From the NCBI RefSeq assembly GCF_018861905.1, contig NZ_JAHLDU010000010.1, positions 117,871 through 181,870 on the forward strand: 64,000 nt of DNA. Direction: 5' to 3'. Positions 29,288 through 38,337 of this stretch are shown here, piece by piece (positions within the stretch are counted from its first letter, which is position 1; each line of letters begins with the position of its first letter). The position numbers and the translations under genes are program-made. The notes under the pieces are model-generated. The model was not told the origin of the DNA. It saw only the letters and a list, made by a program, of their open reading frames with translations, and did not search any database. This DNA comes from Clostridium sp. DSM 17811. GTDB taxonomy: Bacteria > Bacillota > Clostridia > Clostridiales > Clostridiaceae.

Positions 29288-29325
29288 AAATTAGTTTACA
29301 TACTTATAATTATGTAAACTAATTT
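29288..29325. promoter_or_regulatory. 14-bp inverted repeat in the nudC-deoD divergent region
   Basis: AAATTAGTTTACAT (29288-29301) and its perfect complement (29312-29325), with a 10-base spacer, lie between divergent nudC and deoD. No T run follows, so an operator is more likely than a terminator. A further half-like TGTAAAC occurs at 29331-29337. The rest of the 400-base gap is AT-rich without a gene. Confidence 0.45.
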
Positions 29326-29478
29326 GAAAATGTAAACCAAAATAAAAAAATATTAACTAATAAAAAACCGAAATAAAAAAATAAATATTCAATATCAAAA
29401 CATTCTATATTTTGGTATAATATAAATAATAATAAAATATTAGTTACAAAATAAAAAACAATTATAAGGAGGTTCAAT

Positions 29479-30192
29479 ATGATACCTACACCACATATTG
29501 AAGTAAAAGAAAAAGGAATTATTGCAAAAACAGTATTAATGCCAGGGGATCCATTACGTGCAAAATTTATTGCAGAGACTTTTTTGAAAAATGTTATTAA
29601 ATTTAATACTGTGCGAAATATATTCGGATACACTGGTACATATAAGGGACGTAAAATTTCTGTAATGGCTAGTGGCATGGGTATGCCAAGTATCGGTATA
29701 TACTCATATGAGTTATTTGATTTTTATGGGGTAGAAAACATTATACGTATTGGTTCTTGTGGTGCTTACACTACTGATTTGAAATTATATGATGTAATAT
29801 TATGTACGCAGGCTTGGAGTGAATCTACGTATGCAAAAGTTCAAAGTGGATATGATAAAGATACTATTGATGCATCCTCTTCACTTAATAATAAGTTAGA
29901 AAAAATTGCAGATGATTTAGGAATTATAGTACATAAAGAAAAAATCCATTCTTCGGATGTATTTTATAGTAAAAATAGTGATAGTTATAAGGAGGTTTAT
30001 GAAAAACATTGTTGTACTTGCGTAGAAATGGAATCCTTTGCTCTATTTAGTAATGCAAAAGTATTAAATAAGAAAGCAGCTTGTTTGTTAACAGTATCAG
30101 ACAATTTGGTAACTCATGAGTTAACTACTTCTAAGGAAAGACAACAATCATTCACAAATATGATAGAAATAGCTTTAGAGATGGCAGAATAA
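29479..30192 (+). CDS. deoD: purine-nucleoside phosphorylase DeoD
   Basis: This 237-residue hexameric, DeoD-type phosphorylase splits (deoxy)inosine, guanosine and adenosine to base plus (deoxy)ribose 1-phosphate in the cytoplasm. It shows MPGDPLRAKFIAE (phosphate binding), the SGMGMPSIGIYSYEL segment, GSCGA, and VEMESFALF for the ribose/purine pocket. AAGGAGG precedes the ATG. It stands alone, with a 14-bp inverted repeat 153 bases upstream and a terminator directly behind. Confidence 0.95.
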   Translation: MIPTPHIEVKEKGIIAKTVLMPGDPLRAKFIAETFLKNVIKFNTVRNIFGYTGTYKGRKISVMASGMGMPSIGIYSYELFDFYGVENIIRIGSCGAYTTDLKLYDVILCTQAWSESTYAKVQSGYDKDTIDASSSLNNKLEKIADDLGIIVHKEKIHSSDVFYSKNSDSYKEVYEKHCCTCVEMESFALFSNAKVLNKKAACLLTVSDNLVTHELTTSKERQQSFTNMIEIALEMAE

Positions 30193-30203
30193 TATTATAT
30201 AAT

Positions 30204-30243
30204 AAAAAAATCCTCAATATAAAATTATTGGGGATTTTTTTAA
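30204..30243. terminator. bidirectional terminator between deoD and the pit gene
   Basis: AAAAAAATCCTCAAT (30204-30218) pairs with ATTGGGGATTTTTTT (30227-30241) through one G-U pair. T runs lie on both strands. Confidence 0.85.
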
Positions 30244-30274
30244 AGTTTTTAAGGACATTTCATAATGTATTGTA

Positions 30275-31273
30275 TTATCTATAAAATACAAGTGCAATCA
30301 CTGACGATATAAGGGCACTACACGGAATAGTTAAAACCCATGCAACGAGTATAGTTCTCGCAAGGCTCCATCTAACGGCAGAAAGCCTTTTACAAGACCC
30401 TACACCCATTATTGCGCTAGTTATTACATGGGTAGTGCTCACTGGTGCACCTAATGCAGTAGCTGCTTGAATAGTAAGTGCAGCTGCAGTTTCTGCTGCA
30501 AATCCATCAATTGGCTCTAGCTTTATCATATTAACACCCATGGTTTTTATTATTTTCCAACCACCTACCATTGTACCGAGTGACATTGCTAATGCACAAG
30601 AAATTTTTACCCACAATGGTATAGCAAAGTTAGTAGCATTTAAAAAGCCACCAGCAATTAGTGCCATAGTTATAACACCCATAGATTTTTGAGCATCATT
30701 TGAACCATGGCTATATGCCATTAAAGCAGCAGAACAAATTTGTAATTTTTTAAATACACCATTAACTTTTTTATGAGTTGCTTTATGGAATAACCATGTA
30801 AGCAAAAACATAAATAAAAATCCAAATACAAGTCCTATTATTGGTGACGATATAAGAGGGATTATTATTTTATCAACAAACCCTTTCCAGTTAACTACAG
30901 AAAAATCAAGTTTATGAGTAGTTATGGAGGCACCTAAAAGTCCACCAACAAGTGCATGAGAAGAAGAACTAGGAATAGCATAATACCAAGTTATTAGGTT
31001 CCAAATAATAGCACCTACTAAGGCTATAGCTACAATTTGAGGAGTAGCTATGCCATTATTTATTATTCCCGTTCCTATAGTTTTTGCAACTTCTGTATGT
31101 AACATAGCACCAACAAAATTCAGTACTGCAGCCATTCCCAATGCTTGCATAGGTGTAAGTACTTTAGTACCAATAGATGTAGCAATAGAATTAGCTGTAT
31201 CGTGAAATCCATTTATAAAATCAAAAATAAGAGCTAATATTATTACAACAACTATAATTGATGAACTAAGCAT
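30275..31273 (-). CDS. pit: inorganic phosphate permease, Pit family
   Basis: This 332-residue integral membrane low-affinity phosphate (metal-phosphate) transporter has two PHO4 signature halves: FDFINGFHDTANSIATSIGTKVLTPMQAL at the N-terminus and AYSHGSNDAQKSMGVI with GAPVSTTHVITSAIMGVG in the second half. Nine to ten hydrophobic segments are visible. Its start overlaps the end of the DUF47 gene by 8 bases, giving a coupled two-gene operon. Together with Pst this gives the organism both high- and low-affinity uptake in one neighbourhood. Confidence 0.94.
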   Translation of the reverse strand: MLSSSIIVVVIILALIFDFINGFHDTANSIATSIGTKVLTPMQALGMAAVLNFVGAMLHTEVAKTIGTGIINNGIATPQIVAIALVGAIIWNLITWYYAIPSSSSHALVGGLLGASITTHKLDFSVVNWKGFVDKIIIPLISSPIIGLVFGFLFMFLLTWLFHKATHKKVNGVFKKLQICSAALMAYSHGSNDAQKSMGVITMALIAGGFLNATNFAIPLWVKISCALAMSLGTMVGGWKIIKTMGVNMIKLEPIDGFAAETAAALTIQAATALGAPVSTTHVITSAIMGVGSCKRLSAVRWSLARTILVAWVLTIPCSALISSVIALVFYR

Positions 31274-31889
31274 ATTTCATACCAACTCCTCGGATTTCAT
31301 TTGCAAGTGTTTCACAAGCATCAATGCTATCTTCTAGATAATGGTATAAATCTTTCCATTTCATTACGAATAAAATATCTTCGGGATTTTCGAATAGTTT
31401 TCTCATTGCTTTTCTGTAAATTAAATCAGCTTCGTTTTCCAAAGTGTTTATATCGATGATTTTATCCACTAAGATAGTGCTTTTGCGAAGAGATTTTAAT
31501 TCAAAAATCACCTTAACAAGGTCTGATGAGACAACCATAAGTTTGTCAACAAGTTCAATAGCTTCTGGAGTAGCCGAGGTAACATTATACATATAGAACA
31601 AATGGGCTGTAGATTCAATACTATCAGTAATATTGTCTATTCCTTTTGTTATATTAAATATATCTTCTCTGTCTAATGGAGTTATAAACATTTTTTTAGT
31701 ATATTCAATTAATTCATGGGTTACAAGGTCGCCTTCATGCTCAAGCTTTACTAGTTTCTCTAATCTTTCATTAGGATTATCGAGTTCATTCATTAACAAT
31801 TTTAGCTCTTTTGCGGAACTATTAAATATTTCAGCTCCCTTCGAGAAAAGCTCAAAAAACAAATTGTCTTGTGGTTTAAAATTAAACAT
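31266..31889 (-). CDS. DUF47 PhoU-like protein, Pit accessory
   Basis: This 207-residue all-helical cytoplasmic protein of the DUF47 (PhoU-related) family is recognised from FFELFSKGAEIFNSSAKELK, the HEGDLVTHELI motif, and FITPLDREDIFNITKGIDNITDSIE. Members of this family are normally paired with Pit transporters and are thought to control them. AAGGAGG precedes the ATG. It is first in the operon. The upstream 400-base region has TTAACA-type repeats. Confidence 0.92.
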   Translation of the reverse strand: MFNFKPQDNLFFELFSKGAEIFNSSAKELKLLMNELDNPNERLEKLVKLEHEGDLVTHELIEYTKKMFITPLDREDIFNITKGIDNITDSIESTAHLFYMYNVTSATPEAIELVDKLMVVSSDLVKVIFELKSLRKSTILVDKIIDINTLENEADLIYRKAMRKLFENPEDILFVMKWKDLYHYLEDSIDACETLANEIRGVGMKYA

Positions 31890-32302
31890 ATATTGTTCCT
31901 CCTTCGATAAATAAAAAACATGTTTTAAATTAAAATATGTACTGCTGAATTTAAAATTAAGATATATTTTAAACCGTACAAGCCTAATTATATGATATTA
32001 CTTAACAAAGTACAATATTGTATTAATATATTTAACATAACTTAACGTAGACTGTAATATTATGTTTTATAATGTAAAATTTTACTCTGAGTTTTTTGCT
32101 ATTTCGTCAATATTAATGAAAATAAGATAGCTTTCTTAAAAAATATTGTCTACATTAAGTAAACATATCTATATTTAAACTAAATATTTTATTAGTAATA
32201 TAAGATTATAATAAAAATCTGTGATATAATTTTAGTCGAGTTTAGGATTTTACTTAGGTATTATTCAATAAAAACTAATTATAAATCAATGAGGAGTACA
32301 AT
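31890..32302. promoter_or_regulatory. divergent upstream region with TTAACA repeats
   Basis: This 413-base region without a gene separates the DUF47-pit operon (left) from a small gene (right). TTAACA at 32002-32007 and 32032-32037 and TTAACG at 32042-32047 start 30 and 10 bases apart. They resemble the PhoP-type units upstream of pstS. AT richness makes chance hits possible. Confidence 0.35.
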
Positions 32303-32539
32303 ATGAGAAAAATTTATAAGAACCCAAAAGAATTAGGAACATGTTTAAAAGATTTAGTAGATTTTTATTTAGATGATGTTATAGAATATAATAAGCTAAA
32401 AGAAAAAATAATTATATTAGCCAATGCCAACGAGGATAAACTTTCTAAGGAAGGCTCTATTCCTATAAAAATTTCAAATATACTAGGTGAATCTAGAGTA
32501 GCTATTATTAAGAAAATTTTATCTGAAAAAGAAAATTAA
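32303..32539 (+). CDS. small conserved protein, TIGR04540-like
   Basis: This 78-residue helical protein begins MRKIYKNPKELGTCLKDLVDFYLDD and has a basic C-terminus (ILGESRVAIIKKILSEKEN). It resembles a small clostridial family of unknown function (TIGR04540), recalled from memory. GAGGAG lies 8 bases before the ATG. There is no membrane segment or cysteine-rich motif. It is monocistronic by spacing. Confidence 0.65.
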   Translation: MRKIYKNPKELGTCLKDLVDFYLDDVIEYNKLKEKIIILANANEDKLSKEGSIPIKISNILGESRVAIIKKILSEKEN

Positions 32540-33006
32540 TTTTTATAATTTCATCAAAAAGTAGGCTATGTATCACAGAATAACAAACCACTTGTATATA
32601 TCTTACGTAAATTATATAATGTATTAAGATGAAAATGTTTAAATAGCAAGAAGTGGTATAAATGACTAAAAAAAAATGATAAGAATACACAATAAATTAT
32701 TATCATTAATGGAATTCGTCGAGGGCTATTTGATTTAAAAAAGGTATCAAATTGCAGACTTTTAGTCAGCTATCTGTGCCTTAATATTTTAATCATTAGC
32801 CCTATTTATTTTAAACGATATATTAATTCTATAAATACAACATTAATTAGTATATTGCTAGAACTTAACAAAATAATGATTTCATTTAGTTGATTGTTGT
32901 AAAATATTTCAATATAATATATACTAAATTTATTCACAATTATTATTTAAGTTATAAGTAAATCAAAAAAATATAGACCATAATTTTATTTTTAGGGGAG
33001 AGATTT
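32540..33006. other. 467-base gap with a possible folded RNA or decayed sequence
   Basis: No intact gene is seen. Bases 32723-32802 can fold as a closed multibranch structure. The outer stem is GGGCTA (32723-32728) with TAGCCC (32797-32802), and a perfect 7-bp inner hairpin pairs ATTTGAT (32728-32734) with ATCAAAT (32746-32752). The two share one base. This interval is less AT-rich than its surroundings. I do not recognise a known riboswitch class. A short open stretch MIRIHNKLLSLMEFVEGYLI without a ribosome site could equally be a gene remnant. Confidence 0.25.
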
Positions 33007-35730
33007 ATGAACTTTTGGAACGGGAATAACAAAAGAAATACTTTAATTATTTTTCTTACTACTGTTTTAGTTATGACAGGATTTCTTTTTATATTGCCAA
33101 ATATCCACACCTTTGCACAGAGTGATAAAACAAAGATAATTATTCATTATGCTAGAAATGCAGACAATAATTCAAAATGGAAGATGTGGTTATGGTCTGA
33201 CAAAAAAGAGGGAAATAAGTTCGATTTTACTAGTAAAGATTCATTTGGACAGATTGGTGAAACTGAGTTCGATGGAGACCTTAATAAAGTAGGTTTTATA
33301 ATTTACACAAATGAGTGGAAAAAAGATACAGAGGATGATAGATTTATTGAAGAATTCAAGAATGGTGTAGGTGAAGTTTGGATTAATGGTGGAGACCCTA
33401 AAATATACTATTCTTTAGCTGAAGCAACCAAATTAAAAGTTACCATTATACCTGGTAAGACTATAAACAAACCAAATAAATTTGTAAGTGCGAAATTAGA
33501 TGATTTGAAAACTATAAACATAGAAACTAATGTATCATTTCCATTTGTCTCAGCTGATGCTCAAGGCTTTATAGTTAAATCAAATGGAAAAGCTTTAAAA
33601 ATAAATAAAATAACAAGTGCTAAGGTAATTGCTGGTTCTACAACAGTAGCGAATATAGAACTTAGTGAAAATGTAAATTTAAATCAAACCCTTACAATCT
33701 CAAAGACAGCCTTTCCAGAAAAGGAAATAGCATTTGGTAATGTAATGCAAAGCGCTAGTTTTGAAAAAATGTTTTCTTATGAAGGAAATGATTTGGGTAA
33801 CACTTATTCTACTAGCAAAACGAGCTTTAAAGTCTGGGCACCTACTGCAACTGAGGTTAAGCTAGTAACCTATGAACATTGGAATGATAAAACTGGCACT
33901 GAAATCAAAATGAAGAAGAGTGAAAAGGGAACATGGTCTTTTGACCTAAATGGAAATCAAAGTGGTATATTTTATACTTATAAAGTTAACATTAAAGGCG
34001 TTTGGAATGAGGCTGTAGATCCTTATGCGCATTCTGTATCCGCAAATGGTGATAAGGGTGCTGTGGTAGATCTTAAGAAAACAGACCCTACGATCTGGAA
34101 GCCAAATGAAAAGCCTGATTTTTCGAATTTAACTGATGCAATTATATACGAACTACATGTTAGAGACTTCTCCATAGACACTAACAGTGGTATAAAAAAC
34201 AAAGGCAAATTCCTAGCATTTACTGAAATGGGCACAAAGGGAATTGATGGTAACTCGACAGGGGTAGATTATATAAAGGCATTAGGGGTAACACATGTGG
34301 AGCTTATGCCCATATTCGATTACTCTACTATAAATGAAACTTCAAATAAATCACAATTTAATTGGGGCTACAATCCAAAAAATTACAATGCACCTGAAGG
34401 AAGTTATTCAACTAATCCATATAACCCAACTACGCGAGTTAAAGAATTAAAACAAGCAGTACAAGCCCTTCACGATAATGGATTAAGGGTAAACGTGGAT
34501 GTAGCTTATGATCACATGTACAGCGGTATTAACTCTAATTTCAATAAAATAGTACCTGGGTACTATTTTAGAACTAATTCAAATGAAAGTGGTTATGGAA
34601 ATACAATAGCTTCTGAAAATGTTATGGCAAGGAAATTCATTGTTGATTCAGTTATCTATTGGGCAAAAGAATATAATTTAGATGGATTCAAATTCGATCA
34701 GATGGGTCTTATTGATCAAAAGACGATGAATGAAGTTAGAAAAAAACTAAGCAGTATAAATCCTTCTATTCTCGTTTTAGGAGATGGATCAGATAAGGGT
34801 ACTACCCTTTCACCAGATGTAAAAGCAAATAAACAAAATGCAAGTAAACTTACTGAAATAACACAATTCAATGATGAAATAAGAGATGGTCTAAGTGGAA
34901 GTGTGTTTTTACCAAAAGCAAAAGGTTTCATTAATGGTGCACTTCAAAAAGATACAGCCATAAAAAAAGGAATAGTTGGAGGTATAGATTACTCTAATAT
35001 TATAGAGACTTATGGTAATGTAGAACCGGTACAAATTGTTAATTATGCTGAATCCCACGCTAATAATACCTTATGGGATAAGCTCCTTTTAACAAATCCT
35101 AAGGATAGTGATGAAATAAGAGCAAAAATGCACAAAATGGCAGATTCTATGATTCTTACTTCACAAGGTATTCCATTCTTCCAAGCAGGTCAAGAATTTT
35201 TAAGAACTAAGGCGGGTGTTAAAAACTCTTATAAGGCAAGTGATAATGTAAATAAGATTGATTGGACAAGGGAATCTAAAAACATTGAAACTGTTGATTA
35301 TTTCAAAGGCTTAATTGAATTAAGAAAAGCACATCCTGCCTTTAGAATGACCTCTGCAGATATGATTAAGAAAAATTTGAAATTTTTAGTAGTTCCTGAA
35401 AATGTGGTAGCATATGAAATGAATTACAATGCAAACATGGATAGTTGGGCGCACATTGTAGTTGCATATAATGCAAATAGGGAGGATAAGACTGTAAAAT
35501 TATCAAATAATGGCACATGGAATATCGTAGTAGATGGCGATAAAGCAGGAGTTAAAACTATAAAGCAATTTAATGGAGAATATTTAGTTGTTCCTGCACT
35601 AAGCTCTATTGTGGCTTATTATGAATCAGAAAATATATTTACATCACTAACTTTTAGAACTTATATTATATTAGCGCTAGGTGTAGTTGCTTGCATAATG
35701 TTTTTTTTGAAAAAGAGAAAAAAAATCTAA
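33007..35730 (+). CDS. secreted, membrane-anchored pullulanase-like protein with degenerate active site
   Basis: This 907-residue protein has a signal peptide (about 1-38, cleavage near TFAQS), a CBM41-like starch-binding domain (about 43-138), a CBM48-like domain (about 258-355), a GH13 pullulanase-type barrel (about 370-760), and a C-terminal membrane span followed by KKRKKI. The GH13 motifs are altered. Region I reads DVAYDH (498-503) instead of DVVYNH. Region II is GFKFD, with D564 kept but the invariant Arg replaced by K562. Region III reads LGDGS, with D593 where the catalytic Glu is expected. Region IV reads SHA, with A685 in place of the catalytic Asp. The frame is intact, so this is probably a glycan-binding pseudoenzyme on the cell surface rather than a dead gene. 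GGGGAG precedes the ATG. Confidence 0.85.
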   Translation: MNFWNGNNKRNTLIIFLTTVLVMTGFLFILPNIHTFAQSDKTKIIIHYARNADNNSKWKMWLWSDKKEGNKFDFTSKDSFGQIGETEFDGDLNKVGFIIYTNEWKKDTEDDRFIEEFKNGVGEVWINGGDPKIYYSLAEATKLKVTIIPGKTINKPNKFVSAKLDDLKTINIETNVSFPFVSADAQGFIVKSNGKALKINKITSAKVIAGSTTVANIELSENVNLNQTLTISKTAFPEKEIAFGNVMQSASFEKMFSYEGNDLGNTYSTSKTSFKVWAPTATEVKLVTYEHWNDKTGTEIKMKKSEKGTWSFDLNGNQSGIFYTYKVNIKGVWNEAVDPYAHSVSANGDKGAVVDLKKTDPTIWKPNEKPDFSNLTDAIIYELHVRDFSIDTNSGIKNKGKFLAFTEMGTKGIDGNSTGVDYIKALGVTHVELMPIFDYSTINETSNKSQFNWGYNPKNYNAPEGSYSTNPYNPTTRVKELKQAVQALHDNGLRVNVDVAYDHMYSGINSNFNKIVPGYYFRTNSNESGYGNTIASENVMARKFIVDSVIYWAKEYNLDGFKFDQMGLIDQKTMNEVRKKLSSINPSILVLGDGSDKGTTLSPDVKANKQNASKLTEITQFNDEIRDGLSGSVFLPKAKGFINGALQKDTAIKKGIVGGIDYSNIIETYGNVEPVQIVNYAESHANNTLWDKLLLTNPKDSDEIRAKMHKMADSMILTSQGIPFFQAGQEFLRTKAGVKNSYKASDNVNKIDWTRESKNIETVDYFKGLIELRKAHPAFRMTSADMIKKNLKFLVVPENVVAYEMNYNANMDSWAHIVVAYNANREDKTVKLSNNGTWNIVVDGDKAGVKTIKQFNGEYLVVPALSSIVAYYESENIFTSLTFRTYIILALGVVACIMFFLKKRKKI

Positions 35731-35767
35731 AAATGCACTGATTTGCGTATTTTAAGGGTCCTATATT

Positions 35768-35788
35768 AAAAAAAAGGGCTCTTTTTTG
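35768..35788 (+). terminator. weak terminator after the pullulanase-like gene
   Basis: A short AAAAAG/CTTTTT stem with GGCT loop and T run lies about 40 bases after the stop. Confidence 0.4.
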
Positions 35789-35850
35789 CTTCATAATTAA
35801 TAAATTTATACGGATTTATAATTTTAAATATAGTCAAAAGAGGTGTTAAC

Positions 35851-36765
35851 ATGTTAATTATAATATCTTTTATAGTAATATTAATTATTATTACTAGTAT
35901 CATTTTATTTGTAGGTTGGCATTTTTCAAGTATAGTCATTTATCCTGAGGTTATAAACTATACCTGTACATATGACACTGAAGTAAAAGATGGAAAAATA
36001 GAAATAGAAAAATTTAACAATTTGGAAAAACAAGAGGTATATATAGATTCAGAGTATAATTATAAAATTCATGGATTTTTCTTCCCGAATAATAATTCAA
36101 AAAAAGTTATTATATTGTGTCATGGAATAACTTGTAGTTTATATTCTTCTGTTAAATACATGGATATGTTTTTAAAAAAAGACTTTGCTATTTTTATTTA
36201 TGATCATAGAAATCATGGTTTAAGTGGGGGATGTAATACTTCATTTGGTTATTACGAGAAGTTTGATTTAAAAAAATGCACTGATTGGTTATTTGATAAA
36301 TTAGGAAAGAATATTATAATTGGTCTACATGGGGAATCCATGGGTGCTGGCATAGCTATTCAAAATATTGCAATCGACGATAGAATTGATTTCTGCATAG
36401 AAGATTGCGGTTACTCTGATGCGCAGGATTTATTTAGTCGTAGATTAAAGAAAGATTATAATATAAATAATTTTGCTCTAATAAAATTAGCAAGTAAAAT
36501 CAGCAAAATCCGAACAGGATGGGATTTTAAAGATGTGTCACCTATAACAACTCTACCAAAAGTAAAAGTTCCGATTTTGTTCATTCACGGAGAAGATGAC
36601 GATTATGTACCTACCTATATGTGTAAACAAATGTACGCAGCCACGAATAGTTACAAGGATATGTATATTGCTCAAAAGGCTGGTCATGCACAATCATACT
36701 GGAATAACAAAGATGAATATACAAAACGAATTTACAAATTTTTAACGGATATTAATATAATTTAA
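35851..36765 (+). CDS. membrane-anchored alpha/beta hydrolase
   Basis: This 304-residue serine hydrolase has an N-terminal membrane anchor (about residues 2-28). The alpha/beta-hydrolase core starts at LCHGITCS (oxyanion region). The nucleophile elbow is GESMG (S163), the acid is in FIHGEDDDYVP and the catalytic His in KAGHAQSY. It resembles the YqkD/BEM46-like group of surface-facing or membrane-bound hydrolases; the substrate is unknown. AGAGGTG precedes the ATG. It is downstream of the surface pullulanase-like protein but separated by about 120 bases. Confidence 0.85.
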   Translation: MLIIISFIVILIIITSIILFVGWHFSSIVIYPEVINYTCTYDTEVKDGKIEIEKFNNLEKQEVYIDSEYNYKIHGFFFPNNNSKKVIILCHGITCSLYSSVKYMDMFLKKDFAIFIYDHRNHGLSGGCNTSFGYYEKFDLKKCTDWLFDKLGKNIIIGLHGESMGAGIAIQNIAIDDRIDFCIEDCGYSDAQDLFSRRLKKDYNINNFALIKLASKISKIRTGWDFKDVSPITTLPKVKVPILFIHGEDDDYVPTYMCKQMYAATNSYKDMYIAQKAGHAQSYWNNKDEYTKRIYKFLTDINII

Positions 36766-36825
36766 ACAATAAATTCATTTAACTAATATAAAATAGAATG
36801 TTCTATATAGAAAGGTTGTGTTTTA

Positions 36826-37770
36826 ATGTTTCATCTATTACAAAATGAAAAGAAGTATTTATACGTCACTAATTATTCCAGTGACGAAGAAAGTTTATGT
36901 AAAATGGAAATCAAATGTCTTTTCAATAAACCTCTTAATGATAAATATCTGTTTTCTAATATACACATAGACCCCTCTAGAAGTCCTTTCATAAAAAAAT
37001 GCATTTCAGTAATGTATACGGGAGAAACAATGGAGAGAATTATAGAGCAAATTAATAATGACGAATTAACTAGCAAAAAATATAAAGTTGCTTATATTAA
37101 TGCACCTCATGAAAATATAGGTTTTCATGAGAGTCGTAGAATTGAATTTGAAATAGGATTTAGCATACTTGGAGAATGTGAAATGAAAAAACCAGAAACT
37201 ATTTTTGGTATAACAAAAATAGCAAACACATGGATATTTGGTAAATGTGAAAGCAACACTTCTGAATGGTTACAACGGAATAAAAAACCTTTTTCTTATT
37301 CTAATGCATTAAAGGTTAACGTTTGTAGAGCCATTGTTAACATAGCCGTAGGTAATAATCTAAACTGTAGTGTTGTAGATCCCTGTTGTGGCATTGGAAC
37401 AGTACTAATTGAAGCTATTTCAATGCATATTAATATTAAAGGTTATGAAATAAACCCTTTAATTGGTAAAAATGCTAAGACGAATCTCCGATATTTTGGA
37501 TATGAAGATGTGATAACTATTGGTGATATGAATGATATTCAAAATAAATATGATGTAGCTATCGTTGATCTTCCCTATGGTATATTTACTCAAATTACGA
37601 CAGCTCAGCAGTTAGCTATTATGAATAGTACGCGTAGGATAGCAGCTAAAATGGTAATCATTACTTTTGATGATATGGAAGAACAAATTAAATCTGTTGG
37701 CTTTCAGATAGATGATAGGTGCAGTGTATCAAAAGGAACCTTTCAAAGACATATATACATATGTAGTTAA
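36826..37770 (+). CDS. TRM11/TrmG10-like RNA (guanine-N2) methyltransferase
   Basis: This 314-residue SAM-dependent methyltransferase has the SAM-binding motif VDPCCGIGTVLIEA in the second half and the catalytic-type DLPYG (variant of N/DPPY), as in tRNA G10 methyltransferases. The N-terminal half shows weak THUMP-like character (SRSPFIKKCISVMYTGETMERIIEQI). A tRNA substrate is inferred from the family, not shown. AGAAAGG lies before the ATG. It ends in a strong terminator. Confidence 0.82.
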   Translation: MFHLLQNEKKYLYVTNYSSDEESLCKMEIKCLFNKPLNDKYLFSNIHIDPSRSPFIKKCISVMYTGETMERIIEQINNDELTSKKYKVAYINAPHENIGFHESRRIEFEIGFSILGECEMKKPETIFGITKIANTWIFGKCESNTSEWLQRNKKPFSYSNALKVNVCRAIVNIAVGNNLNCSVVDPCCGIGTVLIEAISMHINIKGYEINPLIGKNAKTNLRYFGYEDVITIGDMNDIQNKYDVAIVDLPYGIFTQITTAQQLAIMNSTRRIAAKMVIITFDDMEEQIKSVGFQIDDRCSVSKGTFQRHIYICS

Positions 37771-37771
37771 T

Positions 37772-37812
37772 AAAAAGGAGGTGCATAAATTTATATACAC
37801 CTCCTTTTTAGG
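37772..37812 (+). terminator. terminator after the methyltransferase gene
   Basis: A 12-bp perfect stem AAAAAGGAGGTG (37772-37783) with CACCTCCTTTTT (37798-37809) starts 2 bases after the stop. Confidence 0.85.
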
Positions 37813-37832
37813 GTCGGATTTAAACTATGTAA

Positions 37833-38132
37833 TTAGAACTTTTCTATAGAAATATCATATTTTGGAATTCTACTTTGAAAATACTTTCTTAAATCAGGTA
37901 CAGATATATAAATTTGATTTTCTAGTACTTCTAAATAAGCACAAGCTGTAATAAACTCTTTTTCATTTTTATTTGGTTTTCTGTCGTTTCCTAATACAAA
38001 ATCAATATATTGATTTCTTAATATATTAGAAATACATATCTGTTCATTTTTTTTTAGTTGGCACCATTTCTTGTTATTTTGGGCAGGTGGCTCGTTACAT
38101 TTTATATCATTATCAATTTGTTGTTTTACCAT
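37833..38132 (-). CDS. hypothetical protein
   Basis: This 99-residue protein reads MVKQQIDNDIKCNEPPAQNNKKWCQLKKNEQ at its start, a hydrophilic low-complexity segment. A more structured part (ISNILRNQYIDFVLGNDRKPNKNEKEFITACAYLEVLENQIYISVPDLRKYF) follows. The start at 38132 follows GAGGTAAAATA; the frame is open five codons further upstream without a site. No family is recognised. It is convergent with the methyltransferase gene. Confidence 0.6.
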   Translation of the reverse strand: MVKQQIDNDIKCNEPPAQNNKKWCQLKKNEQICISNILRNQYIDFVLGNDRKPNKNEKEFITACAYLEVLENQIYISVPDLRKYFQSRIPKYDISIEKF

Positions 38133-38212
38133 TATTTTACCTCGCAATTTTATTCTTTTATAATCTACATTATACGTTAAAACAATAATTTATTTCAACA
38201 ATAATCTAACTA

Positions 38213-38258
38213 ACACAAATAAGTATATTTGCTTTTATGCAAATATACTTATTTGTGT
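38213..38258. terminator. 20-bp perfect hairpin between two minus-strand genes
   Basis: Arms 38213-38232 and 38239-38258 are perfectly complementary (core AAGTATATTTGC) with a 6-base loop TTTTAT. It lies between the lmo0937-like gene and the upstream region of the next gene, so it is most likely the former's terminator, although the flanking T tract is poor. Confidence 0.6.
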
Positions 38259-38337
38259 CAGCTATAATTTATATTTTACTAGAAATTTCTCCGAAAATGT
38301 GAATATTGGTTAAAAAAATTATCTGGACAATAGGTTT

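Noticed and set aside
29319..29678. 119-codon minus-strand ORF overlapping the start of deoD
   Set aside because: Overlaps the deoD ribosome site and N-terminus. Its C-terminal part is translated AT-rich spacer.
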